Assembly: GCA_036897625.1 (NCBI GenBank)
Contig: JAYMTA010000183.1
Coordinates: 1 to 35,873, forward strand
DNA: 35,873 nt
Reading direction: 5' to 3'
From: Pelargonium cotyledonis
Taxonomy: Eukaryota > Streptophyta > Magnoliopsida > Geraniales > Geraniaceae
The notes under the pieces are model-generated. The model had not been told where the DNA came from. It did not search any database and saw only the letters and a program-made list of their open reading frames with translations. Made by a program: the position numbers and the translations under genes. Shown here piece after piece: positions 10,479 through 21,425 of this stretch (position 1 is its first letter; every line of letters begins with the position of its first letter).

Positions 10479-11584
10479 TGAGAATCTTGTTCACATAGCG
10501 GCTGTTTATACAACTTATGCATGTACCCGGATATGTTTATTATCAGTTCTAGTTATGATGCACGGACACTTTCATTTTCTCAACGTACCCATGTCCGAGA
10601 CACTCGGACACTCTTCGGATACGAGTTGGAAACTTTATTTGTCGTCTCCCCCAGTGGACATGTGACTGACACCTCGCATACCCCCATTTTTTCCTTAAAA
10701 AATGAATTAATTGAACGTGTTCGACACGCTAAAACACACTAGCGAGCATGACCTTATGCAACTTATATGCATTAATATAGTAAATACAAATTATCATATA
10801 TTATTATTGAACATATTCTCAGCGTATTATGTCTATAATTTTATAAAATTTGTGAGTTCTGTATCTCATACCCTTAGGTTTTAAGTTTATGCTTCTTGTT
10901 ACTAAACTTGTCGAGGAGCCGAAACATAACCAAGGTGTTTCTTTTTTTATCAGAGGTTGAATCAGGCAAAGTCTTAGGCTCATGTGAAGCTGGTAACAAG
11001 AGACTTAAAGTTCCACGGATAAAAAAGCGAGACCTCAAACGAAACATCATTTGTAAGATTCTTCAGTCATTGTCACTTTCCAATTTTGATGAATACAAAT
11101 AGGTTTAACACTCACGTCCATCTTGCTCTTCTTCTTCCACAGTTCGCTCCACGAATGTTCCCAAAATCCCGGGTTCTTCGAGCTAATATATGTTTTGGCA
11201 AGCTGACAATATATATTTATATATATAACTATAAATATAGCTTTTTGTTGTAATGTAGAGATAGCTTTTTGCTTCATTGTCTGTAATTGTATGGAGTCTT
11301 CGTAGATTTCCCGGCATAATCTGTAGGGATGGGATGTGCATATACCTTGTAAAACACTAACATTTGCTATATTTTCAATTTTAGTGTATAAGCTATGAGC
11401 CTTCTCTTTTTTTGTATATGGAAATCCAACAATTTTGTGTTTCTTTTTCTACAATGTTATGCTCTATAGCATTCAAGAACAGAAAATACTGGCAAATTGT
11501 GCATGGTTTGTTTTGTTTTTGTTTTTGGTTATGTGATGGTTTTGTGCATTGAGTAGTTTTATGCATATCGTACTAAGTTTTTGT

Positions 11585-13330
11585 TTTCGTGTTGAAAGTT
11601 TAGTATTCGATTATATGGGTCAACCCAAATTGGGCGGATTTTGTTACACGACTCGAACACAACTAGAGCTTACAATTTGGACCCAAAACTTTGGAAACTC
11701 GAAACTTGATCCACATTTTTGTAGGTTTGAGTCTCGAAAAATGGACACGTGTAGTTTGGGACGGGTCGGACAACCCTGTACACTTTTCTTGTAAACCATG
11801 ACCATGATTTGAACATACCTGAACTTTCTAGTTATGCATTTTCAAAACTTTAAGTGTCTCGGTAAACTTAAATAGTTTGTAAATAGGTTGACACGTCATG
11901 ACATGCTACACTATTTAAATTATTGAGTTTAAGTTGACTTAACACGACCAATAGGCTTGACCAAGCGGACATTTAGAACTCAATCACTATTTTGTGGGTT
12001 CGACGAAATATATAGAACAAGGATGGTAAATTTTAAAATCGGCTCAGGTAGGTCAAACCCGGAATCCAAAACTGGCCTCTTTACTAATTGAATTTGAGTT
12101 ATGTATTGTATTATATTTGACCTAATGTAACATTCTCAAATTGAATTATATAAACGTATGTTTTATTTTTGTTGTACAAAATTTGAGACAATGTCATTGC
12201 ATATTATGCTAACTTATATCATTTATATAATTACTTTGACCTGTATTGTTAGAGACAATATTATTTCAAAAAAGAAAGTAAAGATTTTCAAATTTTACCT
12301 TAACAATTAGATAGTTTTAGCTAAATTAAATATTGCCAATTTAAATCTTGACAACAATAAGATTTAGTTAACAAAATTATATCTGACCAATTTAAACAAT
12401 AAAAAGTAAATAGCTATTGCTTACCAAATGTAGGATAATTTAAATTTATGATTTTGAACAAATGTACAAAATTTGATAAGATCCAATATGGTTGAGAAGA
12501 TATTATATTTCTTCAAATTATTGAAATTTAAAATAAGATAGATGTTATGATATTTGAAAAGATAATTATCTTTTCAAGAAATAGATAAAAGTTTTTACAA
12601 GGTTACAAATTAGTAGGTGAAGAAATCTAAAAATAAAATTAAAAGCTCCCAAAGATTCACAAGATACCATGACATAACACCGTAAAAACTAGGGTTAAAA
12701 AGGAAAATAACTTAACAGTCAAGCTCAGTCAACTAACAACCCAATTTGAACCCGAAGTCGTGTGCACGTATGAAACTCGACCGATATTTTCGTGGTTTCG
12801 TATCGTATAAGAGATTTTTCATTTCAAGTCAGCTGAACAGACCCACTATTTAATACGTAAAATTTGAAAATCGACTTGGACTGAACCCAAATTGCAACTT
12901 TCTATGATTAGAGATAATAATTTCAACTCAAATATGCAAGCATCTTAAACTCAATAATGATTTATGTATCTTCGACTACATGAAATAAATCATATTAATT
13001 TTGAAGTCGAATCAATCAAATTCGCACAAAGTCGCTCATTTAACATGTAAAACTTAAAAAAAAAAAACATATTTTTTCGGATGGGTTTGCCAAACCTAAT
13101 TACACTTAAAACTCGATCCCCCATCTTTGTGGGTTCAGATTACATAAAATAGTTTCGATCATTGTTCAAGTCGAGTATGGTCGGACAAACTTGCACAACC
13201 CTGCACACTTAACACACGAAACATGAATCTCTTACCCAAACACACACACTCTTTTCGGGGTTCGAGTTAGACCTTTCTCAGCCTGAAACGTATACGAAAT
13301 CTGAATTGTCATCTCTCGGTGTATATTAAC
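11585..13330. repeat. Decayed dispersed repeat fragments
   Basis: A family-1-like start (CGTGTTGAAAGTTTAGTATT at about 11589) is followed by several variants of a 'tttgtgggttcga' block near 11718, 11990, 12790 and 13125, separated by AT-rich filler. Similar blocks occur again at about 20750-21130. Copy borders cannot be drawn by eye. Confidence 0.4.
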
Positions 13331-13380
13331 ATTTTGCAAAAGTTATCGTGTACCCACGTAAATAGTCAAAACTACATGGG

Positions 13381-13746
13381 TATAAATAAAATTAAGTAGA
13401 AGTATAGGGGTGGATTTCAAAATTCCCAAAAATCAAAGCCCCAAGAGCATGTGATGTGAGCCAGTGGAGAGAGAAATTAGAGAGAGTAAGACTTGTCCTG
13501 TCCTTTACAGTCTGTAGTTACTCACTCCCACCAACCAACCAACACTCTCTCTTTCTCTCTCCTCAAAACCGCCATTTTTAACGGATTTTTCCTCCATTTC
13601 CTCTCTCTAAAAACCCTAGCCACCATTTTCTCTCTCTACCCTCTTTTTCTCCTTCTGTTCCGATTCTAGGGTTTCGATTCGATTTGCTCTATTTCTCCAC
13701 TTCAACCATCGATGAATCACTAGGTTTTGGCCACTGAAACCCCCAA
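13381..13746 (+). promoter_or_regulatory. Candidate core promoter and leader of the SIRK1-like gene
   Basis: A TATAAATA box is at 13381-13388. From about 13480 the DNA becomes CT-rich, with an AAACCCTA (telo-box-like) motif at 13611-13618 and TCTAGGGTTT at about 13666, both common near starts of plant genes. A three-codon upstream ORF is at 13712-13723. The leader would be long (about 330 nt) if this TATA box is the one used; a TATA-less start within the CT tract is equally possible. Confidence 0.4.
13712..13723 (+). other. Three-codon upstream ORF (MNH)
   Basis: ATG AAT CAC TAG ends 23 bases before the main ATG at 13747. A minimal frame so close leaves little distance for reinitiation, so it could reduce translation of the receptor kinase. 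It is visible in the sequence; any effect is inference. Confidence 0.4.
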
Positions 13747-16700
13747 ATGACTCTTCTTCTCGCTTTCTCTCTCCTATCCCTCTCTCTCCTTCTCCTCGCC
13801 TCCGCCTCCTCCGACGAGCTCCGATGCCTGCTCGAATTCAAGAAAGGAATCCGCGACGATCCGCTCGGAAAAGTCGTCGGAACGTGGAACCACAGCTTGG
13901 TCTCGGACCCAGAGGCGTGCCCGGAGAGCTGGACCGGCATTGCCTGCGACGGCTCAGGGAAGGTGACTGGTATTGTTCTCGATCGGCTCGGTCTCTCCGG
14001 GGAGCTCAAGTTTCAGACTCTGATTGGGCTCAAAATGCTCGCGAATCTGAGCTTGGCTGGGAATTTCTTCACCGGGCGCTTGCCGCCGGCGCTGGGGACG
14101 GTGACGTCTCTGCAGCAATTGGATCTGTCCGGGAACAGGTTCTACGGGCCGATTCCGGCGCGGATCAATGAGCTCTGGGGGCTGAATTATGTGAATTTGT
14201 CAGGGAATGGGTTCAAGGGAGGGTTTCCGGATGGGATTCGGAATCTTCAGCAGCTGAGAGTGTTGGATTTGCACAAGAACGAGCTCTGGGGGGACATTGG
14301 GGATGTGATGTCTCAGCTCCGGAATGTGGAGTATGTTGATTTGAGCTTCAATGGGTTTTTCGGGACGCTTCCGTCCAGTTCGGAGAACATTTCTAGCTTG
14401 GGCAACACTGTGCGCTACATGAATTTGAGTCATAATAGTTTGAGTGGTGGGTTCTTTCCGAGTGACTCGATAACCTTTTTTCGGAACTTGCAAGTTGTTG
14501 ATTTGGGTGATAATCAGATCAATGGGGAGCTTCCTTCGTTCAGTTCGTTGTCGGCTTTGCGGGTCCTGAGGCTGGGGAACAATCAGCTATCTGGATTGAT
14601 ACCGGAGGAGTTGTTGGAAAGCTCAATGGTGTTGGAGGAAATAGATCTCAGTGGCAATGGATTTACAGGTAAAAGTTTTGACCTTTTTCTTGCACAAGCA
14701 TTTGCTTTTTTCCAGGGATTTGTTTTCAAGTTTGTGGGCTATATTTGTTTGATGAAGTCATGGCACCTAGTATTTCTGGCGATTTTGGTCTACATTTATG
14801 GATTTTAGGGTGCTCTAAATTTTCTTAATACTATTATTAAAAAATCTTGATTTCATGAAAGATATGACCACTAATTGGTAAATTTTGATTTCTTTTGTAA
14901 AGTAATATTTGCGATATTTTTCTATTTTGGGGGTGTCATAAAATTTTACCCACACAATTTCTCTGTTGATATGCAGGTTTAATTATTCTAAAAGCAGTAT
15001 GATTTTCAGATGTGGGATTTACTTTTTACTTTGAATTTGATTGTAATGAAGATTGTTTTGACTTTCCAAACACAAAATCAAAATTTACATACATTCTCAT
15101 CAGTCTAAATAATTTTTGCAAAATATTTGAAGATAATTCTATGGTTCAAAATTTACATACATTCTCATCGGTCTATACAGTACCTTGTATTTCTGGGTTG
15201 GGGATTTTGGTCAATATGTATGTATTGTAGGGTGCTCTAAATTTTATTAGATGAATATTAAAAATCTTGATGTCATGAAAGATATTGATCAATAATTAGT
15301 AAATTTTGATTTCTTTTGTAAAGTAAGTTTTATGATATTTTTCTATTTTTTAGGTGTCACGAAACTTTACCCAGACATTCTCTCTGTCGATATTTGGGTC
15401 TCATTATTCTAAAAGCAGAATGTATCATTGTCAGATGTGGAATATACTTTTACTTTGAGTTTGATTGTAATGAAGATTGCTTTGACTATTCAAACACAAA
15501 ATCAAAATTTACATATATTCTCATCGGTCTAAAATAGTACCTTGGATTATTTTAGGGTGATCTAAATTTTCTTAAATATTATTATTGAAAATATTGAGAT
15601 CATGAAAGAAATTAATCACTAATTGGTAAATTTTGATTCTTTTGTGTAGTAATTTTTGTTGTTGATATTTTCTATTTTTGGGGTGTCACAAAATTTTACC
15701 CACACAAAGTCCCCATGGTCCATATGATGGTTTGATTATTCTAAAAGCAGAATATATGATTGTCAGATGTGGGATATACTTTTACTTTGGGTTTGATTGT
15801 AGTGAAGTTTGTTTTGACTTTCCAAACACAAAATCAAAATTTACACATTCTGTTGAATATTTTCTTCTGATCACCCTTCTAATTATGTATAAGAAAACTT
15901 GTATTGCTGTTTCAAGCTTTCATTGTGATTATCTGCGTGATATATTTGTCAACTCTATGCATATTTTACCTCCGGCTAGTCATCTCTCATTTATAGGTAT
16001 TGTTCGTACATGTACAAGACTCTTACATGTTTTTATTTCGAATTGAGTGTCTTTTTTCTTAGTTTTGTAACCTTTGGTGTAAAAGAATCATAGAACTTGT
16101 ATGATTGTGGATTGAGGCTGTCTGTTTCCCTGTTAACTTTATCTCAAGGCTGTATTAAAGATTTCTGATATTATCTATTTCTAAACATACAGGTTCAGTT
16201 CACGACATCAATTCTACGACTTTGAATGTGCTGAACCTTTCATCCAATGGTTTGTCAGGCACCTTGCCATCTTCTGTGAGTAGATGCTCGGTGTTGGATT
16301 TAAGCAGAAATATGATTTCTGGTGACATATCTATTCTGCTAAATTGGAAAGCGTCTTTAGAAGTTCTAGATCTGAGCTCGAACAATTTGTCCGGAAACTT
16401 CCCAAACTCGACTTCTCTGTATGAGAATTTAAGTACACTTAATCTTCAAAATAATTCCCTAGAAGGTAATTTGCCTTCTATGCTGGGCACTGTTCCAAGA
16501 TTGTCTGCTGTTGACCTAAGTTTAAATCAACTTGGGGGTCCCATTCCTGGTAGTTTCTTCTCTTCAATGACTTTGACAAGCCTGAATCTTTCAAGAAATC
16601 ATTTTATGGGGTCAATTCCTCTTCAAGGTGCGCATGCAAGTGCATTGCTGCTTCTACATCCTCTTCCTCAGATGGAATTTCTGGATCTCTCTAGTAATTC

Positions 16701-19700
16701 CTTAACAGGTTCCTTGCCTTCGGAAATTGGTAACTTGGAGGGGCTCAGATTGCTTAATCTTGCAAAGAATGGTTTATCTGGGCAGCTAACAAGTGAATTG
16801 AGTAAACTTAGTAACTTGGAGTATCTCGATTTATCTGACAATAAATTTAATGGAGGAATTCCGGATAACCTTCCGATGAGCATACATGTATTTAATGTCT
16901 CTGATAATGATCTATCGGGCACTGTTCCAGGAAATTTGAAAAAATTCTCAAGCTCCTCATTTCGTCCCGGAAATTCCTTGCTAATCCTCCCAAGAGGCAT
17001 GCCATCACCCAATTCTGATATTCAACATCCTGACGATCAAGGGAAGCATCACAGTTCAAAGGGTAGTATCAAAGTAGCAATTATCGTGGCCTCAGTTGGG
17101 GTTGCTTTGATGATTATATTCGTTTTATTGGCTTATCATCGAGCTCACCGTAAGGAATTCCATGGAACAGCCGGATTCAATGATCAAACTACAGGAAGAG
17201 ATGTTAAGGTAGGACGGTTCACACGGCCATCTCTTTTCAAATTCAACAGCAATGTTCAACCTCCACAATCTTCACTAAGTTTCTCGAATGATCACTTGCT
17301 AACATCCAATTCAAGGTCTTTATCTGGGAAGACAGAGTTTGGAACTGAAATCAGTGCCCATGTACCACATGAGGAGGCAATAGCTAGTTCCGCATCTACA
17401 AATCCTAATTTGCTAGATAATTATCCTGCCACATCTGGAAGGAAGTCCTCCCTGGGTTCCCCCTTGTCTTCCTCACCCCGTTTTATTGAGACTTGTGAAC
17501 AGCCTGTCATGTTGGATGTGTACTCACCAGATCGGTTGGCTGGAGAATTGTATTTCCTTGATGCTTCACTGACATTCACTGGAGAAGAGTTATCTAGAGC
17601 TCCCGCCGAAGTTCTTGGCAGAAGCAGCCATGGAACTCTGTACAAAGCTACTCTAGATAGTGGGCACATGTTGACTGTGAAGTGGTTGCGGGTAGGACTG
17701 GTCAAACACAAGAAGGAGTTTGCTAAGGAAGTCAAAAGAATTGGCGCAATAAGACATCCAAACATTGTTCCATTGCGAGCATATTATTGGGGCCCCAGAG
17801 AACAAGAAAGGCTTCTTTTGGCAGATTACGTCCTGGGAGATAGCTTGGCCTTACATCTTTATGGTAAGTCATCTTGGACATTTCTTTTACCTTTGATCTG
17901 TTATGATTATTGATCTAAATAATCTTAGATTCTGCCAATTCTTCAAAACTGTTATTACATGTACTTATTAATTTTGTGATATTGTTCTGCAAGTTGCAGA
18001 CTGTTCTGTGAATTTTTTTTTCTTTTTTTGTAACCATGATGGCATCCATGTCAACAGTGGTGCACATTTAGATATTTGAACTTTAGGTCCAGTCTTGTAG
18101 TAATATGCACTAAGATGTTCAATGTTAACCGAACTAATACCATCAAGCTCTTAACTTTCCTCGTTATCTTTTATTAGTATTAACTATTAACTATGATTGA
18201 TCTAAGAAAGCATTCATACACATTAATTAATATATCATTTAACAGAGAACTTATTTCAACATCTTAGTGCATTTAAAGGCCAATATTTCTGACGTTTCTC
18301 TTTCGTCTTAAGCTTAGTTCATCAAGATACCTCTCAATTAGAAATGGCTTTTGAGTTGCTGATCAAGCATACACTTAGGCAGTAGGAACATCATGCACAC
18401 CCAAGGCATGTTTGGCAACTTTTCAAGTAATATGGTGCATTTATGAATAATTCCTATGATTTTGCTACATCAGATTCCATTTTACATTTTACACCTTAGT
18501 TAGACTTGATAAGGACTCACAAGCACTTCAGTGGCAGAAATAAGTTCTAAGCAAGTCATAAGGAAATGATAGGAACCATTCGAAGGACCATTTTGAGGGG
18601 AAGGAACTTAAGTTAAAGTGGTGAGAAGATATATAGATATGCAAGTTTCTGGATGTATAGAAGCTTATGCGCGATGCAAACTATTGATATGGAAGCAATA
18701 GAGGAATGTTTTAGGGAGGGACAATAAATAGTTGGCTTATGTTGATTTTGGGAACATAAATATGAACCCATGATCTCTGGACACCTGGCTACAAGCTTGA
18801 CTGAAGGATTTCATGGGTTTAGAAAAATTGTTACAATTGGATGGACAGTAGTTCTCCAGTGAGAATGCTAATCTAAGTATCTAACTGCTTTTCGAGGACA
18901 TTTGAACCAATTCATAATCACTTTTCTTATGCATTAGAGCACTGAATCGAGGGTTATCTAGAAATGTACCTCTTGGGCCTGGGCATGTAGTTTTGGTGAA
19001 GTTAATAGAATATCTGCTTACTTCTTGGTTAACGTGTGACAGGAAGTGAATATGTGTTAGCCCAAAACCGCAAATTTTGCCTATTTATGCCCCCCAAACC
19101 CTCTTACTTTTAAATTTTTTTTTACTAGTGATATCTCAACATATCGATTTCATCATCGGTAGCCAAACCTCAAATTTTGCCAATTTATGCCCTAAAATTG
19201 ACTCTTTCAACTTATTGAAGTCATATATTTTGCACATATCATTATTCTGGTACGAGGCTCTTCATGACACTTTTGTATGCTCATGTGTCATTCTCGCATG
19301 TTTTATGGAATAGAGCATTCCATCAAGTTTATTGTTTCTTCTTAACTAGGACCATAGTTTCTTGAGCGGTCCAATTCTTTTGTGCTTATCTTGTAATCTT
19401 GATTTGCCGTGCTTTTTATGTATATAAGTATTTTGGCATGCATGATGCAACGGTATTTTCTCGTAATGTATGAATATTTTGTCAATTTTATGTCACACAG
19501 AGTCTACGCCTCGGAGGTACTCTCCTTTGTCCTTCAGTCAGAGGCTCAAAGTTGCAGTAGATGTTGCTCGATGCCTCCTATACCTTCACGATCGAAACCT
19601 GCCTCACGGGAACCTAAAGCCGACAAACATACTCCTGACCGGCCCTGATTACAGTGCTCGCCTCACTGATTATGGCCTTCACCGTCTCATGACTCTAGCA

Positions 19701-20078
19701 GGCATTGCCGAGCAAATCCTGAATCTTGGAGCACTCGGATACCGCGCTCCTGAGCTTTCCACTGCAGCTAAGCCATTCCCGTCCTTCAAGGCTGACGTGT
19801 ACGCCTTAGGAGTAATCTTGATGGAGTTGTTGACCAGAAGAAGCGCCGGCGACATAATATCAGGTCAGTCAGGCGCTGTAGACCTCACAGATTGGGTTCG
19901 GTTATGTGATCAAGAAGGGCGAGGACGGGATTGCATTGACAGAGACATGGCAAGTGGCGAAGAGCCCTCCAAAGCAATGCACGAAATGCTCGCCATCTCG
20001 CTCAGGTGCATTTTCCCGGTAAACGAGAGGCCTAACGTAAGACAAGTATTTGAAGATCTCAATTCTATTTCGGTTTGA
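13747..20078 (+). CDS. SIRK1: LRR receptor-like (pseudo)kinase, At5g10020/SIRK1-like, 3 exons, 1056 aa
   Basis: Exons 13747-14668, 16193-17863 and 19501-20078 join in frame. Order: signal peptide (about 1-21); an N-terminal LRR cap with a Cys pair around 58-67; about 20 leucine-rich repeats to ~560; a Ser/Pro-rich stretch; one transmembrane helix (about 602-623); a long cytoplasmic juxtamembrane region; and a kinase domain. In the kinase the Gly loop (G783-G788), lysine K804 and a DYG (921-923) in place of DFG are present, but HRD is replaced by HGN (900-902), losing the catalytic aspartate. Family members are annotated 'probable inactive receptor kinase'; the Arabidopsis protein SIRK1 is linked to sucrose and osmotic responses with co-receptor QSK1. 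Length matches the family (about 1050 aa). Introns 1 and 2 are each ~1.5 kb; intron 1 carries a tandem triplication and intron 2 holds no gene. Confidence 0.93.
14770..15870 (+). repeat. Three tandem ~0.3-0.4 kb copies in SIRK1-like intron 1
   Basis: Each copy contains, in order: a GGGTGCTCTAAATTTT start (about 14808, 15230, and as GGGTGATCTAAATTTT at 15555), a 'tcatgaaagatat' block, a 'ggtaaattttgat' block, an AAAATTTTACCCACACA-like block, an ATTATTCTAAAAGCAG block and a CAAACACAAAATCAAAATTT block. Spacing is about 422 and 324 bp. No open frame is shared, so the copies look non-coding. Confidence 0.85.
19065..19195 (+). repeat. Short direct repeat in SIRK1-like intron 2
   Basis: The phrase CAAATTTTGCC, one base, ATTTATGCCC occurs at about 19070 and 19170, roughly 100 bp apart, each preceded by an A/C-rich stretch. 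It may mark a decayed insertion. The rest of intron 2 (17864-19500) shows AT-rich DNA and no gene. Confidence 0.5.
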
Positions 20079-21425
20079 AATTTTTGTACATGTGTCTTGG
20101 AATTAGTTTTTTTTTTTAATTTTTTTTATCGTTCCTCGACCCAATTGTTGGTTTTCTCTCGTATATTTTTTCCCCTCCCCGCTCAATTGGTTTCGAGCCT
20201 TGTGATTTCGGGCTAATCATCTCTCATTCTTTCTTCTTTTCATTTCGTTGGAAATTTTCTTGTAAAGAAACGACCGAATCTATTGATTATTTGACCGTGC
20301 TTGATTTTGATCATTAATTGAAAAGGGTTTTTGATTTTTTTGCGTTATGGATCCGAATCGAGTTCAATTTTTGCACGTTTGGTTTCATGTGTGTTCTTCA
20401 TGCCTCTTTTCCAGGTTATGGACTGTACTCTTATGAATTTTAATGTCTCTTGTCTTGTGTATAGTCTCCTTTGATTTTGAATAGTATGATTAATGGTCAA
20501 TCAGTTTTATTATGAATATATTAAATTGTTTTTGGAAAATATATTAAATAAAAAAATTATATTTTATATGTCGTCGTTAGTCACCTAATTTATTTCACGG
20601 CCGACTTTTAAATAATTAAGTTTAAAATTACACTACACGATCTTGCCTGGTACAAATGAATTTTTCACATGATATGTTTGAATTTTTTTTATCCTTGTAA
20701 AGGTGTGTTAATAAGTAAATTACATGTTGAATTCACGATTTGAAGTGAAATCCGTGAGCACTCAAAACTCTGCCCACAACATTTTGGACTCGATCCCATA
20801 ACAACGGGGCCGACCAATTTATGGGTAAGGGCAAACAATTCTGCATTTGAATCCACACATTTTTCTTGTAAAACCCAAACCTCTTCTAGATCGGGTTTAA
20901 ATTAGACATTTTTCAACCCGAACTTATGAAACTTGTCTAAACTGGCGCATCTATGCATTCAACCAATTTATGATCAATTTAATTAAACACGTTGAATATG
21001 AACTCCTCTCAATTATACTGCACTAAAAGTTGAAATGTAAATCCTAAATAGAAATGATGATTTGGATATAAATACATAGGCACAAAATATTTTGTAGGTT
21101 CGAGTCACACAAAATAAGCCCCAATTAATTTTGGATATAACTCAACAAATTCGCATTAAACTCTCACCTATACTAAAAATCAGAGACTCGATACGAAAGT
21201 TATATCCCGCAAGAATTTAAATTTTACATTTTCAATCAGAACTCAATTACTCAACTTGAAAAATAAAGAAATAAATAATTATTTTGGACAGTACATGTGC
21301 AGCGCACGTGCTCGACTCCACCTATTTATTTCGCTTCTCTCTCAACATTCCACCATCTTCCTCTTCTTCACAGTTAAACCCCAAATCCGCCAAAACCCTA
21401 ATTGGACTCTGAAACATCTGCGAAC
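20079..21425. other. 3' flank of SIRK1-like gene and promoter region of SMU1
   Basis: The first ~400 bases look like a T-rich 3' UTR. From about 20740 to 21240 there are decayed repeat blocks of the same 'gggttcgagtcacac' kind as in the 11.6-13.3 kb region. The last ~130 bases carry promoter elements: a palindromic GCACGTGC G-box at 21304-21311, a pyrimidine-rich leader, and AAACCCTAA at 21393-21401. No coding region is supported. Confidence 0.55.
21305..21310 (+). promoter_or_regulatory. G-box CACGTG upstream of SMU1
   Basis: CACGTG sits within the palindrome GCACGTGC about 115 bp before the SMU1 start codon, a typical position for a bZIP/bHLH site. A telo-box (AAACCCTAA) follows closely in the leader, an arrangement common in plant housekeeping genes. 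Function is inferred from motif and place. Confidence 0.45.

Larger units (their letters stand above)
8904..10953 (+). other. Possible intron in the 3' UTR of the ABC1K8-like gene
   Basis: Seven bases after the stop codon comes a consensus donor (ATTG then GTGAGT). A strong acceptor, a T-rich tract then CAG, lies at 10951-10953. Downstream, about 10954-11450 reads like a 3' UTR, AT-rich with runs of TATATA and TTTGTTGTAATG. If used, the junction would sit less than 50 nt after the stop and should not trigger nonsense-mediated decay. The donor is visible; pairing it with this acceptor is inference. Confidence 0.3.
8897..13380. other. Repeat-rich intergenic region between ABC1K8-like and SIRK1-like genes
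   Basis: No protein gene is supported here. It contains the 3' flank of the ABC1K gene, a degenerate repeat at 9017-9480, a 72-bp-spaced direct repeat (ACCAAGCAATCAGTCTCTC at 9485 and 9557), a SINE relic, a 178-bp inverted-repeat element, and a decayed repeat around 10545-10745 rich in ACACTCGGACACTC-type words. From 11580 to 13330 old fragments alternate with very AT-rich DNA (about 12100-12680). The words 'gggttcga' and 'gacccgaa' recur throughout, a sign of one widespread plant repeat family. Confidence 0.6.

Noticed and set aside
10896-11102. 68-codon frame, lysine/arginine-rich, downstream of ABC1K8
   Set aside because: It has no promoter or recognisable domain, and better fits a 3' UTR exon after the acceptor at 10953.
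13689-14009. 106-codon minus-strand frame
   Set aside because: It is antisense to the well-supported first exon of the SIRK1-like gene, a by-product of its codon composition.
14770-15870. CRISPR-like array reading of the intron repeats
   Set aside because: Units are hundreds of bases, unequal, and lack short identical repeats with unique spacers; this is plant nuclear DNA.
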